A stretch of DNA of 64,000 nt from assembly GCF_002000245.1 (NCBI RefSeq), contig NZ_MTCM01000011.1:1-64000 (forward strand), written 5' to 3'. The DNA comes from Sphingobacterium sp. CZ-UAM. GTDB lineage: Bacteria > Bacteroidota > Bacteroidia > Sphingobacteriales > Sphingobacteriaceae. The notes under the pieces are model-generated. The model searched no databases. It was given only the letters and a program-made list of their open reading frames with translations, and was not told where the DNA came from. Positions 1 through 8,604 of this stretch are shown here, piece after piece (positions within the stretch are counted from its first letter, which is position 1; every line of letters starts with the position of its first letter). The position numbers and the translations under genes were made by a program.

Positions 1-77
1 ACAACAATAAAAGAATAAAAAATAGATTAAATGGAAAGAGCCCGGTGGAATACCGAGCTCTCGTACAAAAAACTTAA
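1..77 (+). CDS. IS3-family transposase, C-terminal fragment (cut by window start)
   Basis: Reading from base 3, the frame gives NNKRIKNRLNGKSPVEYRAL followed by VQKT and a stop at 75-77. The SPVEYR ending is the usual C-terminus of IS3-family (OrfB / rve integrase) transposases, just after the last part of the DDE domain. Only about 24 codons lie in the window, so it cannot be said whether the element is intact. The terminal inverted repeat follows ten bases after the stop, as is normal for these elements. Confidence 0.75.
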   Translation, partial: NNKRIKNRLNGKSPVEYRALVQKT

Positions 78-108
78 TTTTGTTAATCCGTCCAACTTTT
101 TGGGGTCA
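1..108 (+). mobile_element. Right end of an IS3-family insertion sequence
   Basis: The transposase stop is followed by tccgtccaactttttggggt (87-106), which matches the terminal repeat type TGTCCAACTTTTTGGGGTCA common in Bacteroidota IS3-family elements. The exact outer edge near 106-110 is uncertain because the left end and target duplication lie outside the window. Bases 109-354 hold no gene that can be supported. Confidence 0.7.
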
Positions 109-354
109 CATCATTAATGATCAGGCTTTTTTGTTTGGAGATTATCGGCGCTATTCAATATGGCCTCCCTACAGCGGACTGTTAACACAAAAATAATGTG
201 CATAAGCTGCTGTTTGTCCGCTCGTTCGCAATTGTCCCTGATTTGTCCCTACTTATTTAATGTTGAATTAATAACAATATGAGATATTTGGTTTTGTTTG
301 ATAGCGCCTCTGTGTGCAACATTTTAGTCATTTAATTTTAACCAACATATTGAT

Positions 355-828
355 ATGATGACCATAGTCTTACTTGTTTTTTTATTTTTAGGAGGATATT
401 TTTTTTGGCGTACACAGCGACAGAAACAACGGTTCAATAGAAGCGTTGGCATGACGGTCAGCTATATGTTCCAGGAGCGCCCGGGGCAATATAGTGGCGA
501 TAGAAACGCTAAAGGTGGGGTATTTGTTTTTCAGGCAGAAAGGAGCGACGATCGGCTAAAAAATATTGTTATTCGAAAAGTAAAACCCTTGCATGCTGAC
601 TTGGATGTCAATCTCGAGCAGATTTTGGTTATTCCATTTGAACGGAAGGGAAATGCCAGGTCGGATGTTTCTGTGCGATTTAAGGTCAATAGGCGGAATG
701 CGAAGGTCGGAGATTTGACAGGTGGCCGGGTAAGTATTTCTGGTGTGCTGAATTTTGAAGAAAGTAAACCTGAATCATTCACGGTAACTTTACCCATTTC
801 GAATCTCTATCAAAAAACGGAGGCTTAG
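355..828 (+). CDS. Small single-span membrane protein, unknown function
   Basis: This 157-residue protein starts with a hydrophobic stretch (about residues 3-17, then FFWRTQRQKQR), suggesting one N-terminal membrane anchor with the positive residues inside the cell. The rest is soluble, basic and beta-prone, with no motif I recognise. Two adjacent ATG codons open the frame; either could be the start. It lies alone between the IS element and a terminator at 861-885, so it is probably transcribed separately from the polysaccharide genes. No function is proposed. Confidence 0.6.
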   Translation: MMTIVLLVFLFLGGYFFWRTQRQKQRFNRSVGMTVSYMFQERPGQYSGDRNAKGGVFVFQAERSDDRLKNIVIRKVKPLHADLDVNLEQILVIPFERKGNARSDVSVRFKVNRRNAKVGDLTGGRVSISGVLNFEESKPESFTVTLPISNLYQKTEA

Positions 829-860
829 ATCAGCTCAAATAACTCTTGTTATCATTTTTT

Positions 861-885
861 TAGGCTCCTTGTTACAGGGAGCCTA
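861..885 (+). terminator. Intrinsic terminator after the 355-828 gene
   Basis: Perfect 8-bp stem taggctcc / ggagccta with a 9-nt loop, extended by flanking A/T pairs and followed by AAATTTT. It separates the small membrane protein gene from the polysaccharide operon. Confidence 0.7.
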
Positions 886-1010
886 AATTTTGTGTTCATT
901 CCAATCCAATGTTCCACGTGAATTTTAAGTTTTTAACCTTGTAAGTAAGTGATTTAATAAAATCTGGACAAATTATTAACGATGTAAATCATGATTTAAC
1001 AATTTATTCA

Positions 1011-1042
1011 TTTGCATAGCTGATTTGTGTTGAGTACTTTTG
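1011..1042 (+). promoter_or_regulatory. Bacteroidota-type promoter of the polysaccharide locus
   Basis: TTTG at 1011-1014 and TACTTTTG at 1035-1042 match the Bacteroidota -33 (TTTG) and -7 (TAnnTTTG) consensus with a 20-nt spacer. Transcription would start near 1049, which supports translation from the ATG at 1064 rather than from the TTG at 1040, which lies inside the -7 box. Confidence 0.6.
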
Positions 1043-1063
1043 TTACTCATTAATACTAAACCG

Positions 1064-1585
1064 ATGTTGGATTCGTTGATTACTTCTAAGACCCGGCTCA
1101 AATTGTTGATTAAGTTTTTTGTTTCTGCGAGTAATCAAGGGCATTTAAGAGGACTGGCCGATGAGTTTCAGGAATCGACCAATGCGATCCGTAAAGAACT
1201 CAATCAGCTCTCGGAAGCGGGATATTTGGAAAAAAGTACATTAAAGAATAAAATATTATACCGAGCCAATACGAGTCATTCGCTATTTAAGCCACTTCAG
1301 AAATTAATTCATACGTATTTAGGTATTGATGAAATTGTCGTACAAATACTACAAAAAGCGGGAGATATTCAGGAGGTTAGCTTGATCGGGGACTATGCTG
1401 AGGGCCTGGATTCGGGAAGAATAGAAGTGTTAATTTTGGGCGAAAATATAAATCAGGCATATTTATTGCAGTTAGCGGACAAGGTTGAAAAAAAATTAGG
1501 GAAAAACATTAAGATCCATTTCAAAAATTTGAATACACAACGCAAAATAATACTTTTTGAAAGTGTTGCAAAGCTAAAAGCTTAA
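1064..1585 (+). CDS. Winged-helix regulator with a nucleotidyltransferase-like C-terminal half
   Basis: A 173-residue protein. The first ~80 residues form an ArsR/MarR-like winged helix-turn-helix (LRGLADEFQESTNAIRKELN, then LSEAGYLEK). The C-terminal half (SLIGDYAEGLDSGRIEVLIL) resembles the MNT-type nucleotidyltransferase fold, but the GSxARG...DxD signature is degenerate, suggesting a binding rather than a catalytic role. It is the first gene of the polysaccharide locus, 66 bp ahead of wecB. Related proteins are often found at the head of Bacteroidota polysaccharide loci, so a role in controlling the operon is inferred. ATG 1064 was chosen because the upstream TTG overlaps the promoter. 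Confidence 0.75.
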   Translation: MLDSLITSKTRLKLLIKFFVSASNQGHLRGLADEFQESTNAIRKELNQLSEAGYLEKSTLKNKILYRANTSHSLFKPLQKLIHTYLGIDEIVVQILQKAGDIQEVSLIGDYAEGLDSGRIEVLILGENINQAYLLQLADKVEKKLGKNIKIHFKNLNTQRKIILFESVAKLKA

Positions 1586-1651
1586 GCAAAATTTTGAATT
1601 AAATTATTGCACATTTTCAACGAGCAAAACTTGTGATTTGACTAATAATAT

Positions 1652-2770
1652 ATGAAGAAGAATTTAATTGTATTCGGAACCAGGCCAGAGGCTATTAAGA
1701 TGGCTCCCTTGGTAAAAGAGTTCCAAAAAGATAAATCTTTTGAAACAAAAGTATGTGTGACGGCACAGCATCGTGAAATGTTAGATCAGGTATTGGAATT
1801 TTTCGATATTAAACCTGATTACGATTTGAACTTAATGAAGCCAAATCAAAATTTATATTCCCTGACGGCCGATATTATCACTGAAATGAAGGCCGTACTG
1901 GAAGATTTTAAGCCAGATTATGTCTATGTGCATGGTGATACCACCACAACGATGGCTTCAAGTATTGCTGCTTTCTATGCCGGTGCGCAGGTGTGTCATG
2001 TTGAAGCAGGACTTCGTACCCATAATAAACGTTCACCTTTTCCCGAAGAGATTAATCGGCAGGTTGCAGGGCGCATCTGTGATTTTCATTTTGCGCCTAC
2101 GGAGGCTTCGCGACAAAATCTATTACGCGAAAATGTGCAAGATGTAGATGTGCTTGTTACAGGAAATACAGTTATTGATGCTTTGTTTGAGAGCTCAGAC
2201 CGAGTAAAAGACCTAGATAATGAAGAAATTAGCCGTCTAAAGGAACTGGTCGATCCTGCGAAGAAATTAATCTTGGTGACTGGCCATAGACGTGAAAACC
2301 ACGGACAGGGTTTTATTAATATCTGTCAGGCTTTAAAAGAAATCGCATTGTCCAATGCCGACGTGCAGATTATCTATCCTGTTCATTTAAATCCCAATGT
2401 GAAGAAACCTGTCTATGAGATATTGTCGGATGTACACAATATTCACTTAATTGATCCTTTGGCTTATCCAGCTTTTGTATGGTTGATGAATCAATCCTAC
2501 TTGATTATTACCGATTCGGGGGGCGTACAAGAAGAGGCGCCAAGCCTTGGAAAACCAGTATTGGTGATGCGTGACACAACCGAAAGACCTGAAGCGGTAG
2601 ATGCTGGGACAGTTATCCTTGTGGGTACAGATAAAGAGAAAATAGTAAGAGAAGCACAAGATTTGTTGACTAATAATAATAGGTATCAGCAAATGAGTGG
2701 GCTACATAATCCGTATGGAGATGGTAAAGCCTGTGAAAGAATTGTTAACTTTATTAAGAACTTAAAATAA
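1652..2770 (+). CDS. wecB: UDP-N-acetylglucosamine 2-epimerase (non-hydrolysing)
   Basis: Cytoplasmic enzyme interconverting UDP-GlcNAc and UDP-ManNAc. The 372-residue length is standard. Family motifs are present: FGTRPEAIKMAPL (8-20), HVEAGLRT (116-123), GHRREN (211-216) and DSGGVQEEA (288-296), the last two lining the UDP site. It is followed after 9 bp by wecC, so the pair should make UDP-ManNAcA for the surface polymer. Nothing in the sequence suggests damage. Confidence 0.95.
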   Translation: MKKNLIVFGTRPEAIKMAPLVKEFQKDKSFETKVCVTAQHREMLDQVLEFFDIKPDYDLNLMKPNQNLYSLTADIITEMKAVLEDFKPDYVYVHGDTTTTMASSIAAFYAGAQVCHVEAGLRTHNKRSPFPEEINRQVAGRICDFHFAPTEASRQNLLRENVQDVDVLVTGNTVIDALFESSDRVKDLDNEEISRLKELVDPAKKLILVTGHRRENHGQGFINICQALKEIALSNADVQIIYPVHLNPNVKKPVYEILSDVHNIHLIDPLAYPAFVWLMNQSYLIITDSGGVQEEAPSLGKPVLVMRDTTERPEAVDAGTVILVGTDKEKIVREAQDLLTNNNRYQQMSGLHNPYGDGKACERIVNFIKNLK

Positions 2771-2779
2771 ATCATATCA

Positions 2780-3991
2780 ATGCAAGCAAAAGTAGTAACC
2801 GTTGGTCTAGGATATATTGGATTACCTACCTCGGCATTAATCGCAAATAGCGGTATCGCTGTTCATGGTGTGGATATCTCACAACATGTGGTCGACACAA
2901 TCAATGCAGGGAAAATTCATATAGTTGAGCCGGATTTAGATAAAGCTGTAGCGAAGGCTGTGGCAGAAGGCTTCTTGAAGGCAGATACAAAACCTGTTGA
3001 AGCTGATACCTATTTAATTGTTGTTCCTACTCCATTTAAGGGTGATCACCAGCCAGACATCTCCTATGTGCAAGCGGCGACAGAGGGAATTATCCCTTTG
3101 CTTAAAGAAGGTGATTTATATGTAATCGAATCGACTTCACCTGTTGGAACGACGGAAAAGATGATGGCTTTGATTTTTTCAAAACGTCCTGAGCTGGAAG
3201 GAAAAATTTCCTTGGCATACTGTCCAGAGCGTGTTCTTCCAGGAAATGTAATGTACGAATTAGTTCATAATGATCGTGTAATTGGTGGGGTGAACGAAGC
3301 ATCTACGCAAAAAGCGTTGGCATTTTATGGTCAATTTGTAACAGGAGAATTGCATCCGACAAATGCGCGTACAGCTGAGATGTGTAAGTTAACCGAAAAT
3401 GCTTCCAGAGATTCTCAGATTGCTTTTGCGAACGAACTTTCATTGATCTGTGATAAAGCAGACATTAATGTATGGGATCTAATTCGTTTAGCGAATAAAC
3501 ATCCTCGTGTGAATATTTTACAGCCAGGTTGTGGGGTAGGTGGACATTGTATCGCTGTTGATCCATACTTTTTGACAGCAGATTTCCCAATGGAGTCACG
3601 TATGATCGCGCAAGCTAGAGAAACCAATAATTATAAGTCTTTCTGGTGTGCAGAGAAAGTCAAAACGGCACGTTTAGAATTTGAAATTAAAAATGGTCGT
3701 CAGCCATCTATTGCGATTATGGGATTGGCTTTTAAACCAAATATCGATGATTTGAGAGAATCGCCAGCGATCCATATTGCAGAACGTGTACTACAAGATT
3801 CGGGAGATGCAGATATGTTTATTGTTGAACCAAATGTACACGAACATAAAGTATTTAAGCTAACCGATTACAAGGACGCGATAACAAAAGCGGATATTAT
3901 CGTTTTCTTAGTGGCGCATAATGAATTTAAGACCCTCCATATTGAATCAGGTAAAGTAGTGTTGGATTTCTGTGGAGTTACAAATAAATAA
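2780..3991 (+). CDS. wecC: UDP-N-acetyl-D-mannosamine dehydrogenase
   Basis: NAD-dependent four-electron oxidation of UDP-ManNAc to UDP-ManNAcA. The 403-residue protein has an N-terminal Rossmann motif (VGLGYIGLPTS, 8-18), the ESTSPVGTT segment near 117-125, and the catalytic thiol motif GVGGHCIAVDPYF with Cys257. A second Cys (251) lies just before it. A UDP-glucose 6-dehydrogenase of the same superfamily is the alternative, but adjacency to wecB favours the ManNAc enzyme. It is 3 bp from rfbB, so one transcript is likely. Confidence 0.9.
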   Translation: MQAKVVTVGLGYIGLPTSALIANSGIAVHGVDISQHVVDTINAGKIHIVEPDLDKAVAKAVAEGFLKADTKPVEADTYLIVVPTPFKGDHQPDISYVQAATEGIIPLLKEGDLYVIESTSPVGTTEKMMALIFSKRPELEGKISLAYCPERVLPGNVMYELVHNDRVIGGVNEASTQKALAFYGQFVTGELHPTNARTAEMCKLTENASRDSQIAFANELSLICDKADINVWDLIRLANKHPRVNILQPGCGVGGHCIAVDPYFLTADFPMESRMIAQARETNNYKSFWCAEKVKTARLEFEIKNGRQPSIAIMGLAFKPNIDDLRESPAIHIAERVLQDSGDADMFIVEPNVHEHKVFKLTDYKDAITKADIIVFLVAHNEFKTLHIESGKVVLDFCGVTNK

Positions 3992-3994
3992 CAA

Positions 3995-5044
3995 ATGAAA
4001 ACAATAATCATAACAGGAGGTGCGGGATTTATTGGGTCACATGTTGTGCGTGAATTCGTTTTAAAATATCCCAATTATAATATTATTAATCTGGATGCTT
4101 TAACCTACGCAGGGAATCTAGCGAATTTAAAAGATATCGAACATCATGCTAATTACTCGTTTATTAAAGCGGATATTACTGATGCAAAACATATTTTAGA
4201 AATTTTCGAGCAATATAACCCTGATGGCGTAATTCATCTTGCGGCAGAGTCTCATGTTGATCGCTCTATTGTAGATCCTTTAGCATTTGTTATGACCAAC
4301 GTGATTGGTACGGTAAATTTATTAAATGCAGCGAGAGGAATTTGGAAAGACAACTTCGATGGCAAACGTTTCCATCATGTGTCTACCGATGAGGTTTATG
4401 GGACACTGGGTGAAACGGGGTTATTTACTGAGCAAACATCATATGACCCGCATTCTCCATATTCGGCTTCTAAAGCATCATCAGACCATTTTGTGCGCGC
4501 TTACCATGACACTTACGGTCTGCCAGTTGTTTTGACAAATTGCTCTAATAATTATGGTCCAAATCATTTTCCTGAGAAGCTTATCCCATTATGTATTCAT
4601 AATATTTTAAATAATAAGCCTCTGCCTATTTATGGAGACGGAAAATTTACACGAGATTGGTTGTTTGTAATAGACCATGCGCGTGCCATAGATTTAGTTT
4701 TTCATAATGGTAAAAATGGGGATTCTTATAATGTTGGTGGTTTTAACGAGTGGCAAAATATTGATTTGGTAAGAGAATTGTGTAAACAAGTTGATGAGAA
4801 GTTAGACAGACCGCAGGGAACGGCCGCCGCATTGATTACCTTTGTTAAAGATCGCCCTGGGCATGATCTGCGTTATGCTATTGATGCTAGTAAGATTAAT
4901 CAAGAGTTAGGCTATCAACCATCTGTAACTTTCGAAGAAGGCCTGTCTAAAACGATTGATTGGTATTTGAATAATCAGGATTGGTTAGATCAGGTAACGT
5001 CAGGAGAATATCAAAATTACTACAAAAAGCAATATCAAGGATAA
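3995..5044 (+). CDS. rfbB: dTDP-glucose 4,6-dehydratase
   Basis: Second step of dTDP-L-rhamnose synthesis. Extended short-chain dehydrogenase fold: TGGAGFIGSH (7-16) binds NAD, STDEVYG is at 130-136, and the catalytic YSASK is Tyr156/Lys160. Length 349 is typical of RmlB. It is the first of four rfb genes packed with almost no spacing; the order B-C-D-A differs from the enterobacterial B-D-A-C arrangement. Confidence 0.95.
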   Translation: MKTIIITGGAGFIGSHVVREFVLKYPNYNIINLDALTYAGNLANLKDIEHHANYSFIKADITDAKHILEIFEQYNPDGVIHLAAESHVDRSIVDPLAFVMTNVIGTVNLLNAARGIWKDNFDGKRFHHVSTDEVYGTLGETGLFTEQTSYDPHSPYSASKASSDHFVRAYHDTYGLPVVLTNCSNNYGPNHFPEKLIPLCIHNILNNKPLPIYGDGKFTRDWLFVIDHARAIDLVFHNGKNGDSYNVGGFNEWQNIDLVRELCKQVDEKLDRPQGTAAALITFVKDRPGHDLRYAIDASKINQELGYQPSVTFEEGLSKTIDWYLNNQDWLDQVTSGEYQNYYKKQYQG

Positions 5045-5045
5045 T

Positions 5046-5594
5046 ATGAAAGCCACGGAAACAAAGCTACAAGGCTGTTTTATTTTAGAGCCAGCAAAGT
5101 ATGGTGATAGTCGGGGGTATTTTTTTGAAAGTTTTAATGAAAAAACATTTAATACTTTGACAAATACTAATACACATTTTGTTCAGGATAATCAGTCTTT
5201 CTCAACGAAAGGTGTACTACGTGGGTTACATGCTCAAGCAGGAGAGCATGCTCAAGCTAAATTGGTCCGAGTGCTTCAAGGTAAAGTACTTGATGTAGCC
5301 GTTGATGTTCGGCCTAATTCACCGACGTTTGGTGAATATGTAGCGGTGGAACTTTCTGACGAGAATAACTTACAACTTTTTATCCCAAGAGGTTTCTTGC
5401 ATGGATTTGTTGTATTGAGTGAAACAGCAACTTTTTTTTATAAATGTGATAATTTTTATAACAAAGAAGCAGAATGTGGGGTAAATCCATTAGATGAAGA
5501 TCTGGTTGTGGATTGGGCAATTCCAATAGAGGAAATGATTTTGTCGGATAAAGATAAGGAAGCATTGAGCTTTAAGGAAGTTTTTGGAATATGA
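5046..5594 (+). CDS. rfbC: dTDP-4-dehydrorhamnose 3,5-epimerase
   Basis: Cupin-fold epimerase for the third step to dTDP-L-rhamnose. The family landmarks are DSRGYFFES (21-29), GVLRGLHAQ with catalytic His62, PRGFLHGF (114-121) and the Tyr in FFYKC near 132. The 182-residue length fits RmlC. It starts 1 bp after rfbB and overlaps the start of rfbD by 4 bp (ATGA), showing translational coupling. Confidence 0.95.
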   Translation: MKATETKLQGCFILEPAKYGDSRGYFFESFNEKTFNTLTNTNTHFVQDNQSFSTKGVLRGLHAQAGEHAQAKLVRVLQGKVLDVAVDVRPNSPTFGEYVAVELSDENNLQLFIPRGFLHGFVVLSETATFFYKCDNFYNKEAECGVNPLDEDLVVDWAIPIEEMILSDKDKEALSFKEVFGI

Positions 5595-6439
5595 AAATTG
5601 TAATTACAGGGGCTAACGGACAATTAGGGTCCGAACTGCAAGATATCTTAAAATTAGATGCGACTAAAGAGTGCTTCTTTTTGGATCGTAAGCAGTTGCC
5701 TTTAGATCAAGTTGGTATCATTCAAGATATACTTGCTATGTACCATCCTGATCTTATTATTCATGCAGGAGCGTATACTGCTGTTGATAAAGCGGAGTCT
5801 GAGCAGGATTTAGCAGATGCAGTGAATCATCTGGCAACAGAAGAAATTGCACAATATTGCAGACTTAATGACGTCCGGTTGATTGCTATATCCACTGACT
5901 ATGTTTTTGATGGAACCTCCAGTAAACCTTTAAAAGAAACTGCTGACGTAGATCCAATCAATACCTATGGCCTTTCTAAGTTAAGAGGAGAACAAGCGAT
6001 TCAAAAGTGGTTGCCTGAAAGTATTATTATTCGTACATCTTGGGTTTATTCTACTTACGGCAATAATTTCGTAAAAACAATGGTACGTTTAATGACAGAA
6101 AGAGATGAGATTGCTGTAATTAATGACCAGATTGGTTCACCTACTTATGCGCGAGATTTGGCGCAGGCTATTATCGATATTATTAATGGTAATTGTTGGG
6201 TTGGGGGAGTATATCATTATAGCAATGAAGGTAAGACATCATGGTACGATTTTGCTTTGGCAATTCGTGATATTAAACATATTGATTGTCAGATTAATCC
6301 GATTCCTACGGCCGCGTATCCAACCCCAGCAAGACGCCCACATTATTCGTTATTAGATAAAACGAAGGTTAAGGGAACATTTAAAATTTCCGTTCCATAT
6401 TGGAGAGATAGTTTAATTGAAATGTTAAATAAAATTTAA
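5591..6439 (+). CDS. rfbD: dTDP-4-dehydrorhamnose reductase
   Basis: NAD(P)H-dependent last step giving dTDP-L-rhamnose. Seen: GANGQLGSEL (7-16), STDYVFDG (101-108) and the catalytic YGLSK (Tyr126/Lys130). Length 282 is typical of RmlD. The start codon overlaps the rfbC stop; rfbA follows after 20 bp. Confidence 0.95.
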   Translation: MKIVITGANGQLGSELQDILKLDATKECFFLDRKQLPLDQVGIIQDILAMYHPDLIIHAGAYTAVDKAESEQDLADAVNHLATEEIAQYCRLNDVRLIAISTDYVFDGTSSKPLKETADVDPINTYGLSKLRGEQAIQKWLPESIIIRTSWVYSTYGNNFVKTMVRLMTERDEIAVINDQIGSPTYARDLAQAIIDIINGNCWVGGVYHYSNEGKTSWYDFALAIRDIKHIDCQINPIPTAAYPTPARRPHYSLLDKTKVKGTFKISVPYWRDSLIEMLNKI

Positions 6440-6459
6440 AGTTATTAAAATCGTTATAC

Positions 6460-7323
6460 ATGAAAGGAATCATTTTAGCAGGAGGATCCGGTACTAGACT
6501 TCATCCATTGACATTAGCTGTTTCCAAGCAACTTATGCCTGTGTATGATAAACCTATGATATACTATCCTTTATCGACATTGATGTTGGCGGGAATTAAT
6601 GAGATTTTAATCATTTCAACACCACAAGATCTGCCGAATTTTAAGAAATTATTGGGTGATGGTTCGCAAATAGGATGTCGATTTGAATATATTGAACAGC
6701 CAAGCCCGGACGGACTTGCGCAAGCATTTATATTAGGAGCAGAATTTATCGGAAATGACAAGGTTGCGCTTATATTAGGAGACAATATCTTTTATGGTTC
6801 GGGAATGTCAAAGTTATTGCAATCTTGTGCTGATCCTGATGGAGGAGTAGTCTTTGCATATCCTGTCCATGATCCAGAAAGATATGGGGTAGTTGAGTTT
6901 GATGAAAATAAACAGGTTGTTTCTATAGAAGAGAAGCCCGTAGCTCCTAAATCAAGCTATGCCGTTCCTGGATTATATTTTTATGATAACGATGTTGTTG
7001 AAATTGCGAAGAATATCCAGCCGTCTGCTCGGGGAGAACTGGAAATTACGGATATTAATAAAGAATACTTAAAAAGAGGTAAACTTCAAGTTGGTGTTTT
7101 TGACCGTGGGACCGCCTGGTTGGATACGGGTACAATTCAATCGCTAATGCAAGCGGGGCAGTTTGTCCAAGTAATCGAAGAAAGGCAAGGAATGAAAATA
7201 GGTGCTATTGAAGAAGTAGCATACAGAATGGGTTTTATTGATAAAAAGCAACTTCATTTAATTGCAGAACCATTACGTAAAAGCGGATATGGAGAGTATT
7301 TGATTCGGATTAATAAAAAGTAA
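6460..7323 (+). CDS. rfbA: Glucose-1-phosphate thymidylyltransferase
   Basis: First enzyme of dTDP-rhamnose synthesis, joining dTTP and glucose-1-phosphate. The nucleotide-binding signature LAGGSGTRLHPLT begins at residue 6; SKQLMPVYDKPMIYYPL and GDNIFYG follow. 287 residues is the normal RmlA length. It completes a full RmlABCD set, so activated L-rhamnose can be made entirely from this locus. Confidence 0.95.
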   Translation: MKGIILAGGSGTRLHPLTLAVSKQLMPVYDKPMIYYPLSTLMLAGINEILIISTPQDLPNFKKLLGDGSQIGCRFEYIEQPSPDGLAQAFILGAEFIGNDKVALILGDNIFYGSGMSKLLQSCADPDGGVVFAYPVHDPERYGVVEFDENKQVVSIEEKPVAPKSSYAVPGLYFYDNDVVEIAKNIQPSARGELEITDINKEYLKRGKLQVGVFDRGTAWLDTGTIQSLMQAGQFVQVIEERQGMKIGAIEEVAYRMGFIDKKQLHLIAEPLRKSGYGEYLIRINKK

Positions 7324-7365
7324 TCGTGTTTTTTTCCATACTTTGCCAATAATAAAACGACACCT

Positions 7366-8601
7366 GTGAATTTTAAAAATATAATAAGAAACAACTCAAA
7401 GATCATTAACAACTTTGTTTCTTTAGTGATATTAAATGTTGTTAATTATGTTTTTCCTCTTATTATTATTCCAATTTTGATTAAACGTTTGGGATTAGAG
7501 GTTTATGGAAAATATATTTTTGCATTCACTATTCTAAATTATCTTAATTTGATCGTTCAATATGGATTTAATTTTTCAGCAACTAATAAAGTGGCAAAAA
7601 ATCAAGAAAATAAATCTTTGATTTCTGGCGTTTATACATCGGTAACGCTGATTCGAATTTGTTTTTCGATAATAATTACTATAGGTCTTTTATTGTCTGG
7701 TTTTTTTATTAGGGATCAGTTCCTAATGTATATAATGGGCATTGGAATATTTTTTGGACAGGGGTTAATTCCAGTTTGGCTTTTTCAAGGATTGGAAAAG
7801 ATGAAATATATTACAGCTGTGAATACACTCGTAAGGCTTTTGGCATTTATATTAATAATATTAATGATTCAGACACCCTCAGATGTAAATTTTTTGATGT
7901 TTATTCAAACGTTAAGCTTTGTATTGGGGGGCGTTGCTTCTTTGTTTCTGGTCAAATACCAATTGAATATTAATTTTACTTCGCCAAATATTAAATCTAT
8001 AAAGGAGAATTTAAACGAGGGCTGGAGTTTATTTCTGTCGACAATAGGAATGAATCTTTATCGAGAGTCCAATGTTGTAATTTTGGGTATCGTAGCTGGT
8101 TACTCTACAGTTGGTTTATATTCTCCTGCTGAAAAATTAATCAAGGGCATACAATCATTTACTAATATTATTGTGACAGCATTATATCCGCATTTTAGTA
8201 AGAAGATGAATGGAAACGAATCTCAGGGGTATGTAAGCTTTCAAAAAATCGGAAAATTATTGACTATAATATTCTTTTTTGGAACAATTCTTATGATCAT
8301 TCTGTCTCCTTATATAATTAATGCCTATATTGGAAAAGGGTATACTTCGACAATTATAGATTTTAAAGTTTTGAGCTTAGTGATATTATTTGGTGGACTT
8401 AATTACTATTATGGAATAGTGGGACTGGTTAATTTTAATAAAGAGTCACTATTTAATAGGCTGGTTTGGGTTAGTGGCGTTGTAGGAATTTCAGCAAGCT
8501 TCATCCTTTCATATCTTTTCAAGGATATTGGAGCTGCTATTGCTATGGCAATAGCAGAGATTGTCTTATTGGGCTTAATTATTAGGTGCTTAAAAAAATA
8601 A
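7366..8601 (+). CDS. wzx: Wzx-like polysaccharide flippase
   Basis: Integral membrane protein of 411 residues with about 12 hydrophobic segments, beginning FVSLVILNVVNYVFPLIIIP. This is the PF01943/PF13440 pattern of lipid-linked oligosaccharide flippases. It would move undecaprenyl-linked repeat units across the inner membrane. Translation starts at GTG 7366; no better ATG is available near the N-terminus. The coding sequence is very AT-rich compared with wecB-rfbA, typical of serotype-specific genes acquired by exchange. Confidence 0.85.
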   Translation: MNFKNIIRNNSKIINNFVSLVILNVVNYVFPLIIIPILIKRLGLEVYGKYIFAFTILNYLNLIVQYGFNFSATNKVAKNQENKSLISGVYTSVTLIRICFSIIITIGLLLSGFFIRDQFLMYIMGIGIFFGQGLIPVWLFQGLEKMKYITAVNTLVRLLAFILIILMIQTPSDVNFLMFIQTLSFVLGGVASLFLVKYQLNINFTSPNIKSIKENLNEGWSLFLSTIGMNLYRESNVVILGIVAGYSTVGLYSPAEKLIKGIQSFTNIIVTALYPHFSKKMNGNESQGYVSFQKIGKLLTIIFFFGTILMIILSPYIINAYIGKGYTSTIIDFKVLSLVILFGGLNYYYGIVGLVNFNKESLFNRLVWVSGVVGISASFILSYLFKDIGAAIAMAIAEIVLLGLIIRCLKK

Positions 8602-8604
8602 AGG

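Noticed and set aside
1040..1063. TTG start of the winged-helix regulator
   Set aside because: It overlaps the -7 promoter box (1035-1042); the ATG at 1064 has a better position.
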